A stretch of DNA of 64,000 bases from Bacillus sp. FJAT-27916 (GTDB lineage: Bacteria > Bacillota > Bacilli > Bacillales > Pradoshiaceae): positions 2,161,038-2,225,037 of the forward strand of contig NZ_LFZV01000001.1 of assembly GCF_001183965.1 (NCBI RefSeq), read 5' to 3'. The notes beneath the pieces are model-generated. The model saw only the letters and a program-made list of their open reading frames with translations, searched no databases and had not been told where the DNA came from. Within the stretch, counting starts at the first letter, position 1. Each line of letters opens with the position of its first letter. This document shows positions 30,227 through 39,377 of the stretch, in pieces. The translations under genes and the position numbers were made by a program.

Positions 30227-32704
30227 TTATCTAAAGTTTCTGCCCCGATAGTGATGCCTTTGCAGCAGCCTGTCATCATAACAGGATTGGCAAATATTAT
30301 AGGGGTACTCACCAGGCAGTGACTTGCCGCATGATCGGCATTTCTTCTGATATTTCTTCACATCTGTCCGGAGCTTTGAGTGAGCCCGTGTACTGATTTC
30401 TTCCCGGATCCGCTCCCAATAATAGGCCTCCGTTTTCCGGCCCAGCCGGTAAAGGAACAATAAATGAAGGCCGATGGATTTATAGGAAAGCTCCAATTCA
30501 TCCAGTGTATCCTGCTTCATAATGGGCTCTGGCAGGTCTGAGTTATGAATGACGGCCTTCATGTTGGCCATCCATTGCCGCACCAGTGCTGGTTCATTGC
30601 TCGAAAATGGAAGATGCAGGAATCCGTATAAATCACTTGGCGAGAACCGTCGTTCAATATCAGTATTCCGGATATGCTCATACAGCTCCCGCTCCTGAGT
30701 CAGCGGCGCCTTCTTCGTCCCATGTGGATTTTTGAATTCTCCCCAAAGGTAGAAGAAATGCTCAAGGGAGGAATGATAGCGGGCAAACCGGTCAAACACC
30801 TGCTGGGTCGGGGCAATCGTGAAGGTATTGATCGATTTATCCTCATCCTCTAAAAGTCTTGTCATGATGTCAATTTGCGAGGTAAAGGCAACCAAACCGA
30901 CGTTGTAGAGACCCTTCCTGCCGGCACGTCCGGCTAGCTGCTTTACTTCCTGGGAGGTGAGCATTCTTCTTCTCGTTCCGTCAAATTTCTCGTTTTCAAG
31001 GAAGACGACACGGCGGATTGGCAGGTTTAACCCCATTCCGATGGCATCCGTTGAAACGATGACCTTTGATTCCTTATCAATGAATCGCTTCATCTGCTTA
31101 GCCCTTGTCTCAGGGGGCATGCTTCCGTAGATGATGCTGACCTTATGACCGTCCCTTTCCAGTCGGGAGGCTGTCTGGAGCACCTTCGCGCGTGAGAAGA
31201 CAATCAAGGCATCCCCTTGCTTCACATGAGACAGCTTAAACGGTTTTTCCTCTACCTTAAGAGGGACATTCCGGTGATATTCATGCAGCTCCACATCATT
31301 TCCCTCAAGCATGTTCAATAGCATCTTTTTCGCACTATGGCTTCCAATGATATGGACCTCCCTCGCATGAGCCTTTTGAATGGCCCGGTACCAGGAGAAA
31401 CCACGGTCTTTATCGGCAATCATCTGCGCTTCATCTATGACCATCACGTCATAATAATCCTTCTCATGGAACATCTCGACTGTGCAGGAGAAGTGAGTCG
31501 CATCCTCCATATGCTTCTCTTCTTCCCCTGTCTTCAGCGCACAGGAAATGCCCTCGCTTCTTAACGCCTCATAGACCTCGAGCGCGAGAAGCCTCAATGG
31601 AGCCAAATAAATACCAGTAGGTGCGGCCTTCATCTGTTTCAATGCCTGATATGTCTTGCCGGTATTCGTTTCTCCGATATGAAGCACATACCGCGTATTT
31701 TGATAAATGGACGTCCGGTATTCCTTGCCGAAGATGTCCTCCAGCTGTCGGTTCTTTTCCTCCTCCAGCCTTCTTTGCTCCGCAAGCTCTTCGGCCCGTT
31801 TGCGCTCTCGGTTTTCCGCCTGCTCGTGATACAGCCGGTAATGGGTCTCATACTGAAAGGGAATCGCCGCCGCTTCCAGCAGCTCATTTACCTGCTCCTG
31901 TTCGAGTTCCTCCTGGAATTCCCATTCTAACTCCTCAATCCTACCGCCAATCAGCTGCCATATAAGATGGCGGCTGATTTTCTCACCGCTTAGCAGCTCG
32001 TACTGTTCCTTCAATTCATCTGGCAGACTGTTTTGAATAGCTGGAATGATTCTCTCATAGGTCAGCCTTCCAATGAATGCCTCCAGTTCAAAATCCTCAA
32101 GCACCCATTCACCGTCGCTTCGCTGAATATCCAGGTGAAAAAGATCAGCGAGCGTCTTTGCCCCATGAAGATTTGCCTTTGGAATCCCCTCCAGCTCAAA
32201 CGCTAAATGCTTTGCCACATCCGCTCGCAGGAAGATGTATAATTTCATCCGTGCCTGCATTAAACTATCCAGCATACTATCCTTTAAGATGCGGGTCTCG
32301 AAGTATTCCTTCTGCTTCTTCACCTTCACATCCTCATATAATTCATCCCATAAATGCGGGGATTGTTTAAAATAATCAACGACCCAATTATACAGATCAA
32401 ATGTACGGTAGCCATCAAGCTCCTGTTCAATCAGCTTATTGATGCCTTTTTTGGATAAGCCGTCTGCTGACAAACCACGGCTCTCCAAAAATCGGAGCTT
32501 CTCATACCGGTTCATGCGCTGGACGGTCTTGCTCTTCCAGGCCAATCGCCAAATTTGCTCAAAGCGGCCGCCAGTATAACGCATATACTCATCGAACGTA
32601 GGCTTTTCATCCGTTTGTTCGAAATAAAGATATAGATCATTCAGTACATCATTCTTTGCTTTTTCTACGGCAGCGATGTACCCTTTTTCCAAAATATCCA
32701 CCAT
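30227..32704 (-). CDS. Suv3-like superfamily 2 helicase with C-terminal zinc ribbon
   Basis: 825 residues. The helicase core is at residues ~335-620: Walker A GETNTGKT (344-351), DEAQ (424-427), STDAIGMGLNLP and QLAGRAGR (589-596). The GETNTGKT/DEAQM/GRAGR pattern is that of the Suv3 (SUPV3L1) RNA helicase group, better known from mitochondria and alpha-proteobacteria, and not that of RecQ or DEAD proteins. The N-terminal ~330 residues are helical and unassigned, with a charged coiled region (~295-325). The C-terminus has four cysteines (789, 792, 805, 808) as a zinc ribbon. GGGAG precedes the ATG. Likely role: RNA unwinding in RNA decay (inference). Confidence 0.75.
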   Translation of the reverse strand: MVDILEKGYIAAVEKAKNDVLNDLYLYFEQTDEKPTFDEYMRYTGGRFEQIWRLAWKSKTVQRMNRYEKLRFLESRGLSADGLSKKGINKLIEQELDGYRTFDLYNWVVDYFKQSPHLWDELYEDVKVKKQKEYFETRILKDSMLDSLMQARMKLYIFLRADVAKHLAFELEGIPKANLHGAKTLADLFHLDIQRSDGEWVLEDFELEAFIGRLTYERIIPAIQNSLPDELKEQYELLSGEKISRHLIWQLIGGRIEELEWEFQEELEQEQVNELLEAAAIPFQYETHYRLYHEQAENRERKRAEELAEQRRLEEEKNRQLEDIFGKEYRTSIYQNTRYVLHIGETNTGKTYQALKQMKAAPTGIYLAPLRLLALEVYEALRSEGISCALKTGEEEKHMEDATHFSCTVEMFHEKDYYDVMVIDEAQMIADKDRGFSWYRAIQKAHAREVHIIGSHSAKKMLLNMLEGNDVELHEYHRNVPLKVEEKPFKLSHVKQGDALIVFSRAKVLQTASRLERDGHKVSIIYGSMPPETRAKQMKRFIDKESKVIVSTDAIGMGLNLPIRRVVFLENEKFDGTRRRMLTSQEVKQLAGRAGRKGLYNVGLVAFTSQIDIMTRLLEDEDKSINTFTIAPTQQVFDRFARYHSSLEHFFYLWGEFKNPHGTKKAPLTQERELYEHIRNTDIERRFSPSDLYGFLHLPFSSNEPALVRQWMANMKAVIHNSDLPEPIMKQDTLDELELSYKSIGLHLLFLYRLGRKTEAYYWERIREEISTRAHSKLRTDVKKYQKKCRSCGKSLPGEYPYNICQSCYDDRLLQRHHYRGRNFR

Positions 32705-32897
32705 TCAGTACTCCCATCAACATATTACTTCTTTTATATAGGTATCATTATATACAGAAGTCTGAGGAAAAATCGAAATTTGTTTTTGTTTACATAATAT
32801 TTTTACGGTTTAAATGAAGCTCAAAAGATACTTCGATTCCAAACCGTACTGCTTCATTTCGTTAACCCAAGAAATGCGACGATAGAATGGAAGGTAG

Positions 32898-32926
32898 TTG
32901 ACAGATTATATAGCTAGCTATATAAT
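32898..32926 (+). promoter_or_regulatory. Consensus sigma-A promoter of the marR gene
   Basis: TTGACA (32898-32903), exactly 17 bases, TATAAT (32921-32926): a full consensus promoter. A 22-bp palindrome covers the spacer and -10. Confidence 0.85.
32905..32926 (+). promoter_or_regulatory. MarR-type operator 1
   Basis: Perfect 22-bp palindrome with core TATATAGCTAGCTATATA, lying on the spacer and -10 of the promoter. A bound repressor would shut the promoter fully. Confidence 0.8.
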
Positions 32927-32959
32927 TCTGAAAGATGCTTTTATAAGTGAGGTGCTATA

Positions 32960-33403
32960 ATGAAGAATTCCCAAAAAGAGCCTATTGTTCTTACACATGT
33001 GAAAATGATTGAGCATCTTGTCAAACGAATTGGAGATGAACATCTGAAGCAGATTGGCTTAACGAAAAGTCAGGCAGATGTCATTATATTACTTGCGCAT
33101 GAATCAGATAAAGTGTTCCGGCAGCGTGATATTGAGCGTGCCTTGAATTATTCGAACCCGACTGTAACAGGCTTATTAAACCGGCTGGAGCATAAAAATT
33201 TTATCGTCCGTCACATCGACCCAGACGATTCGAGAGCTCGCATTATTTCATTAACTGGCGCTGCACTAGATGTTCTTGATGCTATTTATCAAAGTATTCA
33301 TCAAACAGAGCAAATGCTTTTAGAGGGATTTTCGGATGAAGAGATTCATCTATTAAAGCCTTTCATGAGTAGGATGGCAGCAAATGCATTACGTCATATG
33401 TGA
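32960..33403 (+). CDS. MarR-family transcriptional repressor
   Basis: 147 residues with the MarR winged helix: LTKSQADVIILLAHESDKVFRQRDIERALNYSNPTVTGLLNRLEHKNFIVRHIDPDDSRARIISLT. The DPDDSRAR wing is characteristic. It is followed 57 bases later by a Bcr/CflA pump, and palindromes with the same ATATAGC half-site lie before both genes, so it very likely represses itself and the pump and is released by a toxic ligand. AGTGAGGTG precedes the ATG. Confidence 0.9.
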   Translation: MKNSQKEPIVLTHVKMIEHLVKRIGDEHLKQIGLTKSQADVIILLAHESDKVFRQRDIERALNYSNPTVTGLLNRLEHKNFIVRHIDPDDSRARIISLTGAALDVLDAIYQSIHQTEQMLLEGFSDEEIHLLKPFMSRMAANALRHM

Positions 33404-33424
33404 TGCATTTATTTTTCCACACTT

Positions 33425-33440
33425 ATATAGCAAGCTATAT
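33425..33440 (+). promoter_or_regulatory. MarR-type operator 2
   Basis: ATATAGC-AA-GCTATAT, the same half-site as operator 1, in the gap between marR and the pump gene. Confidence 0.65.
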
Positions 33441-33460
33441 GTTATACAAGGAGTTTAGTT

Positions 33461-34654
33461 ATGAAGCAAAAGTATTTAAAGAATTCTGGTTTAATCGCAT
33501 TGATTACCATACTATCGATGATACCGCCATTATCGACTGACTTATATATGCCGGCGTTGCCTGAAATGACGGCATACTTTAAGACATCCTCTACATTAAT
33601 GAGTTCTACCATGACGATCTTTTTTATTTTCATGGCAATCGGCATTTTAATTCTAGGTCCAATGAGTGATAAATATGGCCGAAAACCGATCTTGATTGCA
33701 AGTATTTCTATTTCTTTGATATTTAGTGGCCTGTGTGCAATTTCTCCAACCATCACCTTCTTAATTATTGCGCGTGCAGCTTCAGCGGTAGGTGCAGGCG
33801 GTATGGTAGCGATTGCGACAGCCTTAATTAAAGATAGCTTTGAAGGAAAATCAATGTCACAAGTATTATCTGTTACACAAGCATTCGGACTGCTGGCTCC
33901 AATGTTAGCTCCTCTTTTAGGAGCACTCATTTTAAGTATCTTTGATTGGAAAATGACATTTATTGCCTTGGCCATCTTAACAGGTATTTCCCTCATTGGT
34001 GCTCTCCTTTTACAGGAAACGTTACCAAGGCATGAACGCACGCAAGGGAGCACCATTCAGTCTATTTTAGGATTGGGCCAAATTGCCAGAAACCGTCATT
34101 TTACAAGCGTGTTAATGGTTGGAGCATTAATTGCAGCACCGTATATGGCTTACCTGGCTATTGCCTCCTATATTTATATTGATGGTTTTGGTGTTTCGGA
34201 ATCAACCTTCAGTATCTATTTCGCCATTAACTCTGCCGCTGCTATTTTGGGTCCAGTCATTTACATGAAATTCGGAGCGGGTTCTGTCAAGAAAGCAATC
34301 AATATCGGGATTATTGTCTCCATCATTTCAGCGGTATTCATTTTCACAGTAGGTCATGCAGGTCCGGTCATTTTCTTATTGTCATACGTCATTTATTCGA
34401 TTGTATCGACCTATTTCCGACCAATGATTTCAGATTTATTATTATCAGCTACTGAGACAGATGTCGGGGCAGCATCCTCTGTGATGAATTTCGGATTTAC
34501 TGTAGTCGGCAGTATCGGCATGACTGTTGGTTCATTAGCCTGGAGTAGTTATACAAGCGGATTAGCCATTACGATGTTGATCTTTATTTCTTTCACTACC
34601 CTTGCTTGGCTCTATCTTTTAAAAGCAAAATCGATAAAATTTGATTGGAAATAA
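33461..34654 (+). CDS. Bcr/CflA-family drug efflux MFS transporter
   Basis: 397 residues with 12 predicted helices. LSTDLYMPALPEM in helix 1 and GPMSDKYGRKPILIASISI (motif A) are typical of the Bcr/CflA group of proton-driven exporters for compounds such as bicyclomycin, chloramphenicol or sulphonamides. AAGGAG precedes the ATG. It is the second gene of the MarR-controlled unit and ends at a strong terminator. The true substrate is unknown. Confidence 0.88.
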   Translation: MKQKYLKNSGLIALITILSMIPPLSTDLYMPALPEMTAYFKTSSTLMSSTMTIFFIFMAIGILILGPMSDKYGRKPILIASISISLIFSGLCAISPTITFLIIARAASAVGAGGMVAIATALIKDSFEGKSMSQVLSVTQAFGLLAPMLAPLLGALILSIFDWKMTFIALAILTGISLIGALLLQETLPRHERTQGSTIQSILGLGQIARNRHFTSVLMVGALIAAPYMAYLAIASYIYIDGFGVSESTFSIYFAINSAAAILGPVIYMKFGAGSVKKAINIGIIVSIISAVFIFTVGHAGPVIFLLSYVIYSIVSTYFRPMISDLLLSATETDVGAASSVMNFGFTVVGSIGMTVGSLAWSSYTSGLAITMLIFISFTTLAWLYLLKAKSIKFDWK

Positions 34655-34675
34655 TGAGCCTATAATGACAAAGGA

Positions 34676-34722
34676 GGGGGCTGTTTCAAAAATCATTGAA
34701 TGACTTTTGAAACAGCCCCCTT
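34676..34722 (+). terminator. Strong terminator of the marR-pump unit
   Basis: A perfect 16-bp stem: 34676-34691 (GGGGGCTGTTTCAAAA) with 34705-34720, loop of 13 bases. The T-run is short (TT). Confidence 0.7.
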
Positions 34723-34806
34723 CCGCTCGTTTACATGAAAACAACCTATATTACATCAAACATTCCATTGCTGGAATTCTGTTTTTCTTTTCGACTTATC
34801 AACAAA

Positions 34807-36768
34807 TTATTGATTTCCTCTCATCAGATCGCCTTCACTTCTATGATTACCTGCTATGTCTTCTTCGTTGCACAGGGCGATTTCCCTTACAACCTCCGGA
34901 TTCACTAAGGAGGATAAATCTCCGGGCTCCTGCTGCAAATAGGCGGATTTAATAACCCGTCTCATGATTTTCTGATTTCTCGTCTTTGGAAGGTCTGATA
35001 AGAAATAGATTCCTTTAGGCTTTAATGCCTTCCCAAGACCATGCCCAATCATCTCAAGCAACTCGTCTTCCAGGAGCTTGCTAGCTTTGACATGTCCCTT
35101 TAAGACAGCAAAGCAAAGGCAGGCCTCCCCCTTGATCGAATCAGGTATTCCAATGGCTGCCGCTTCCACGACATCCTCATGCTTGACGAGAATCGATTCA
35201 TATTCAGTCGGTCCAACCCGCTTGCCGGCAATATTGAGTGTATCATCTGAACGGCCCTTGATTTCCCAGGACTCCCCGTCTGTTTCAACCCAGTCGCCGT
35301 GAACCCAATAGCCGTCATAAGTACTCCAGTATGTCTTTATGTAGCGCTCCGGCTCATTCCAGAAACCATTGGTCATCCCGACCCACGGCTTTGTCAGACA
35401 AAGCTCGCCAACCTTATTTACTACCTGCTGGCCGTTCTCATCCAGAACAACTACCTCCATTCCTGGCAATGGGGTATTAAAGGCAGCCGGTGTGATGGGC
35501 TTTACGAGCACATTGCCGAGAATGCCGCCGGAGATTTCCGTGCCGCCAGAATAGTTGATAATGGGTATCTGGCTTTTGCCTGCCTGCTGGAAGAGCCAGA
35601 GCCAGGAGGCGGAATTCCACGGCTCACCTGTTGAAGCGAACACCTTTAACGAGCTTAAATTATGCCCATCAAGCCAGCCCTCTCCCTTTGCCATCAGTGA
35701 GCGGATAAGGGTTGGCGAGATTCCCAGCTGGGTGACACGCCACTTGTGGACAAGCTTCCAGAGACGATCGGATTCTGGATAATCAGGTACTCCATCATAC
35801 ATGACCATTGCCGCCCCATTCATCAGACTTGCGAATAGCTGGAAAGGTCCCATCATCCAGCCCATATCGGTTACCCAAAGGAGGCGATCCCCTTCCACTA
35901 AGTCCATCGCCACACGGGCATCAATGGCCGCCTTAATTGGAAACCCTGCATGTGTGTGAACCGTTCCCTTCGGCTTGCCCGTCGTCCCTGAGGTATAGAT
36001 CAGCATGAATGGGTCATCGCTTTTCATCCGGACGGAATCCTCAAAGGAGCCAGCCTCCTCCAGCCTTGACCAGTCCATGAATGGAGCTTCTAAATCGCTG
36101 CCGCCGACAACGACGATTGTTTCCACACCGCCAAGTTCTGGGAGGGCATTGCGTACGGTTTGCAGCATATCCACTTGCTTGCCTCGGCGCAAAAAGGAGT
36201 CAGCGGTGATGATCATCTTCGCACCAGCAGCAATAACCCGGGTTTTTAACGCTTCTTCTGCATAGCCTGAGAAGATTGGTGAGATAATCGCGCCAATTTT
36301 GGCAGCGGCGAGAATGGAAACGGTCGCCTCCGGAATCATGGGCATAAAGAGAGTAATGCGGTCACCCTTTTGGATGCCGGCCTTTTGCAAGCCGGAAGCG
36401 ACCTGGCTTACCCAAGCATGAAGCTCGGCATAGGTGTATTCCCTCACTTCCCCTTGTTCACCCTCCCAAAGTATGGCCATCCGGTCCGTTTCCGCCCATT
36501 TTGCCAATGCCGTATCAACGAGATTGCATTCCCCTCCGACATACCAATGCGGGTGGGCAATCCCGTTATCAAGGTTCAAGACCTCTTCATACGGCTTCTT
36601 CCAGACAAATCCAAGCTCTTTTTCCACTGCCGACCAAAACCATTCCGGCTCCTGGATAGACTTCTGATAGAACGAATCATAATCAGGGAGATTCAATTCC
36701 TTCATCCATTGCACGAGCCGAAGTGATTTCATCGAATCCTCATCAGGCACCCATTTAGACATTTGCAT
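34807..36768 (-). CDS. AMP-forming acyl-CoA synthetase (acetyl/acetoacetyl-CoA synthetase type)
   Basis: 653 residues, the length of acetyl-CoA and acetoacetyl-CoA synthetases. The N-terminal cap typical of that group (YDSFYQKSIQEPEWFWSAVEKELG) is followed by the AMP-binding motif MLIYTSGTTGKPKGTVHTHAG, then NYSGGTEISGG, YWVHGDWVETDGESWEIKGRSDDTLNIAGKRVGPTEYE and the C-terminal lysine region KTRNQKIMRRV. It makes an acyl-CoA from ATP, CoA and a short acid. As last gene of a branched-acyl-CoA operon, acetoacetate is an attractive substrate, but this is inference. GGAGGG precedes the ATG. Confidence 0.82.
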   Translation of the reverse strand: MQMSKWVPDEDSMKSLRLVQWMKELNLPDYDSFYQKSIQEPEWFWSAVEKELGFVWKKPYEEVLNLDNGIAHPHWYVGGECNLVDTALAKWAETDRMAILWEGEQGEVREYTYAELHAWVSQVASGLQKAGIQKGDRITLFMPMIPEATVSILAAAKIGAIISPIFSGYAEEALKTRVIAAGAKMIITADSFLRRGKQVDMLQTVRNALPELGGVETIVVVGGSDLEAPFMDWSRLEEAGSFEDSVRMKSDDPFMLIYTSGTTGKPKGTVHTHAGFPIKAAIDARVAMDLVEGDRLLWVTDMGWMMGPFQLFASLMNGAAMVMYDGVPDYPESDRLWKLVHKWRVTQLGISPTLIRSLMAKGEGWLDGHNLSSLKVFASTGEPWNSASWLWLFQQAGKSQIPIINYSGGTEISGGILGNVLVKPITPAAFNTPLPGMEVVVLDENGQQVVNKVGELCLTKPWVGMTNGFWNEPERYIKTYWSTYDGYWVHGDWVETDGESWEIKGRSDDTLNIAGKRVGPTEYESILVKHEDVVEAAAIGIPDSIKGEACLCFAVLKGHVKASKLLEDELLEMIGHGLGKALKPKGIYFLSDLPKTRNQKIMRRVIKSAYLQQEPGDLSSLVNPEVVREIALCNEEDIAGNHRSEGDLMRGNQ

Positions 36769-36783
36769 GTCATGTCCCTCCCG

Positions 36784-38316
36784 TTACACCGGATAAACCG
36801 GGTGCTTTCTTGTCGTGAACACTTGCTGCTTGCTTTCGTATAGACGGAATCTTGTTGAAAGCTCCTGACGAAGGTTTTGCGGCTCGATAATCCCGTCAAT
36901 GATCATCTCTGAGGCAAGGTGATAGAGATTAATATCCTCTTTATATTCCTCCCGCTTTTGCATGACAAAGGCCTGGCGCTCTTCCTCTGGCAAGGCAGCA
37001 ATCTTATTGGCATAGACAGCGTTCACGGCTGCTTCCGGTCCCATAACCGCAATCGAGGCATTCGGGAGGGCAAGACAGCAATCCGGCTCAAAGGCAGGGC
37101 CGGCCATCGCATAAAGGCCCGCACCATATGCTTTACGAACAATGACAGAGATCTTCGGCACAGTTGCCTCGCTCATCGCGGCAATCATCTTTGCACCATG
37201 GCGGATGATCCCTGCCTGCTCGACCTTTGTGCCAATCATGAAGCCTGGGATATCCGCAAGGAATAGAAGCGGAATATGATAGGCATCGCATAAATGAATG
37301 AACTTCGCCGCCTTATCCGCTGAATCATGGAAAAGAACGCCGCCTTTGACACGCGGCTGATTGGCAATAATGCCGACCGGCTTCCCTTGCAGGCGGGCAA
37401 GTCCCGTGATGAGCTCAGGTGCGAACAGCTTCTTGATTTCGCAGAAGGAGCCCTCATCAATGACGCCTTTGATTAACTCATACATATCAAAGGGTGCATT
37501 TTGATTGTTCGGCAGAAGCTCCTCAAGCGGCTTTGCCAATTGCGCAGCGGCCCTTGGCTCGAATGCCTTCGGTTTTTCCGTGAAATTTGCTGGAAAATAA
37601 GACAAATATCGACGGGCAAACTCAATGGCCTCCTCTTCACTCTTCGCCAGCACATCCCCGCAGCCCGAAACCGAGCAATGCATCCTCGCACCGCCCATTT
37701 GTTCAAGGGTTACCTTCTCCCCGATTACCATCTCTGACATACGCGGTGATCCGAGGTACATGGAGGCATTGCCCTCTACCATCACGACGATGTCACAAAA
37801 GGCCGGGATATAGGCTCCACCGGCAGCGGAAGGGCCAAACAATAAACAGATTTGCGGCACCTTGCCGGACATTTTCACCTGATTATAGAAAATGCGTCCA
37901 GCTCCGCGCCTGCCAGGGAACATCTCAACCTGGTCTGTTATACGGGCTCCTGCTGAATCGACAAGATACAGCATCGGAATCTGCAGCTTATCCGCGGTCT
38001 CCTGAATGCGGATGATTTTCTCGACCGTTCTTGAGCCCCATGAGCCTGCCTTAATGGTCGAATCATTCGCCATGACGGCAACCGCCTGCCCGTTAATAGA
38101 TCCGAGTCCTGTTACCACACCATCAGCCGGCAGATCCTCTGCCTCGCAATTGGCGAATAGGGCATCCTCTGACTCGAGTCCGTTATCAAGCAGCTGGTTC
38201 AGACGATCTCGAACAAACAGCTTCCCTGCTTCCTTGTTTTTTTGATGGTATTTCTCCTGCCCGCCTTCTTTTATGCGGGAAATTCGCTCGTTTAATTCTG
38301 CTTGAATAGTATCCAT
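36784..38316 (-). CDS. yngE: Acyl-CoA carboxylase, carboxyltransferase subunit (YngE-like)
   Basis: 510 residues with the two crotonase-like halves of the biotin-dependent carboxyltransferase: LVDSAGARITDQVEMFPGRRGAGRIFYNQVKMSG and GPSAAGGAYIPAFCD in the first, FLADIPGFMIGTKVEQAGIIRHGAKMIAAMSEATVPKISVIVRKAYGAGLYAMAG in the second. It moves CO2 from carboxybiotin to an acyl-CoA; the operon points to 3-methylcrotonyl-CoA. It works with the separate biotin carrier and biotin carboxylase encoded just upstream. Confidence 0.88.
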   Translation of the reverse strand: MDTIQAELNERISRIKEGGQEKYHQKNKEAGKLFVRDRLNQLLDNGLESEDALFANCEAEDLPADGVVTGLGSINGQAVAVMANDSTIKAGSWGSRTVEKIIRIQETADKLQIPMLYLVDSAGARITDQVEMFPGRRGAGRIFYNQVKMSGKVPQICLLFGPSAAGGAYIPAFCDIVVMVEGNASMYLGSPRMSEMVIGEKVTLEQMGGARMHCSVSGCGDVLAKSEEEAIEFARRYLSYFPANFTEKPKAFEPRAAAQLAKPLEELLPNNQNAPFDMYELIKGVIDEGSFCEIKKLFAPELITGLARLQGKPVGIIANQPRVKGGVLFHDSADKAAKFIHLCDAYHIPLLFLADIPGFMIGTKVEQAGIIRHGAKMIAAMSEATVPKISVIVRKAYGAGLYAMAGPAFEPDCCLALPNASIAVMGPEAAVNAVYANKIAALPEEERQAFVMQKREEYKEDINLYHLASEMIIDGIIEPQNLRQELSTRFRLYESKQQVFTTRKHPVYPV

Positions 38317-38340
38317 GATTCAAACCCTTCCTTTCGAAAG

Positions 38341-39114
38341 CTAGATTCCTTTATAGACAGGCTTTCTCTTCTCCGCAAATGCCCGTAACCCCTCCAGACG
38401 GTCCTCTGTCGGGATGGTCATTTGATAGCATTGGTTCTCAACCTCAAGCCCTGAGGCGATATCGGTATCAAGACTGCTGTTAATCGCTTTTTTGGCTGCT
38501 CTAACCGCAATTGGTCCGTTTGCGGCAATCTGGCCGGCCCATTCCATCCCCGTTTGCATTAATTCCTCCTGTGGCACAACTGCATTCACGAGTCCGATCT
38601 CAAGCGCTTCACTCGCTGTGATGCGCTTTCCGGTATAAATCATTTCCTTTGCCTTTGCGATGCCGACAATACGCGGAAGCCGCTGTGTTCCGCCAGCCCC
38701 TGGAATAATGCCAAGCGTAGTCTCCGTTAAGCCCATCTTTGCCTCTGCCGCTGTAAGGCGGATGTCACAGGCAAGGGCCAATTCAAGCCCTCCGCCAAAG
38801 GCAGAGCCGTTTAAGCAGGCGATGGTCGGCTGAGGAACCTCCTCCAGCAGATTGATTGTGGTACTGATGAGAGCAACGGCTTGCTTGACCTCGCTTTCCG
38901 GAAGGCCCTTTCTCTCTTTAAGATCTGCCCCCGCACAGAACACCCGCTCACCGCTTCCCGTCAAGAGAACGCAGCGAATCTCTTCCTTATTCTTTATCGC
39001 CTGTAAGGCTTCCTGAAGCTCCTTAAGCAGGGTCATCGACAATGCATTGGCATGCTCAGGCCTGTTGAGCCTAATCACATGGATCCCAGTGTCCTCGCTC
39101 CATTGTTCAATCAT
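38341..39114 (-). CDS. yngF: Enoyl-CoA hydratase (methylglutaconyl-CoA hydratase candidate)
   Basis: 257 residues, crotonase fold. Oxyanion-hole segments SGERVFCAGADLKERKG and CLNGSAFGGGLELALACDIRLTAAEAKMGLTETTLGIIPGAGGTQRLPRIVG are intact, with both catalytic glutamates (ETTLG and the GGGLE region). In the yng-type operon this position is the 3-methylglutaconyl-CoA hydratase step of leucine breakdown. GGAGGG precedes the ATG. Confidence 0.85.
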   Translation of the reverse strand: MIEQWSEDTGIHVIRLNRPEHANALSMTLLKELQEALQAIKNKEEIRCVLLTGSGERVFCAGADLKERKGLPESEVKQAVALISTTINLLEEVPQPTIACLNGSAFGGGLELALACDIRLTAAEAKMGLTETTLGIIPGAGGTQRLPRIVGIAKAKEMIYTGKRITASEALEIGLVNAVVPQEELMQTGMEWAGQIAANGPIAVRAAKKAINSSLDTDIASGLEVENQCYQMTIPTEDRLEGLRAFAEKRKPVYKGI

Positions 39115-39150
39115 GGTTACCTATCCCTCCCGTTTCTAGTTCTTCTTTCC

Positions 39151-39366
39151 TCAGTCCATTCGGGCGAGTACGTCTCCTTCATTCACGAAATCCCCTTCGT
39201 TCACGAGCACCTCGCTGATCTGTCCATCCATTTCAGCGGCAATGGGAATCTCCATCTTCATGGATTCTAAAATGACGATGTCATCCCCGCTTGTAACGGA
39301 ATCCCCTTGCTTCACTTGAACCTTCCAAACACTTCCTGCCATGCTGGCTTTAATCTCTTGTGCCAT
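39151..39366 (-). CDS. yngHB: Biotin carrier protein of acyl-CoA carboxylase
   Basis: 71 residues, a single biotinyl domain. Lys37 in ESMKMEIP is the biotinylation site. The small free-standing carrier, not fused to the carboxylase, is the YngHB arrangement of B. subtilis. AGGAGG precedes the ATG. Confidence 0.92.
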   Translation of the reverse strand: MAQEIKASMAGSVWKVQVKQGDSVTSGDDIVILESMKMEIPIAAEMDGQISEVLVNEGDFVNEGDVLARMD

Positions 39367-39377
39367 GTTTCTTCCTC

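Noticed and set aside
34676..34720. 16-bp perfect stem as IS end or operator
   Set aside because: It lies just after the pump stop with no matching copy or transposase remnant; a transcription terminator explains it.
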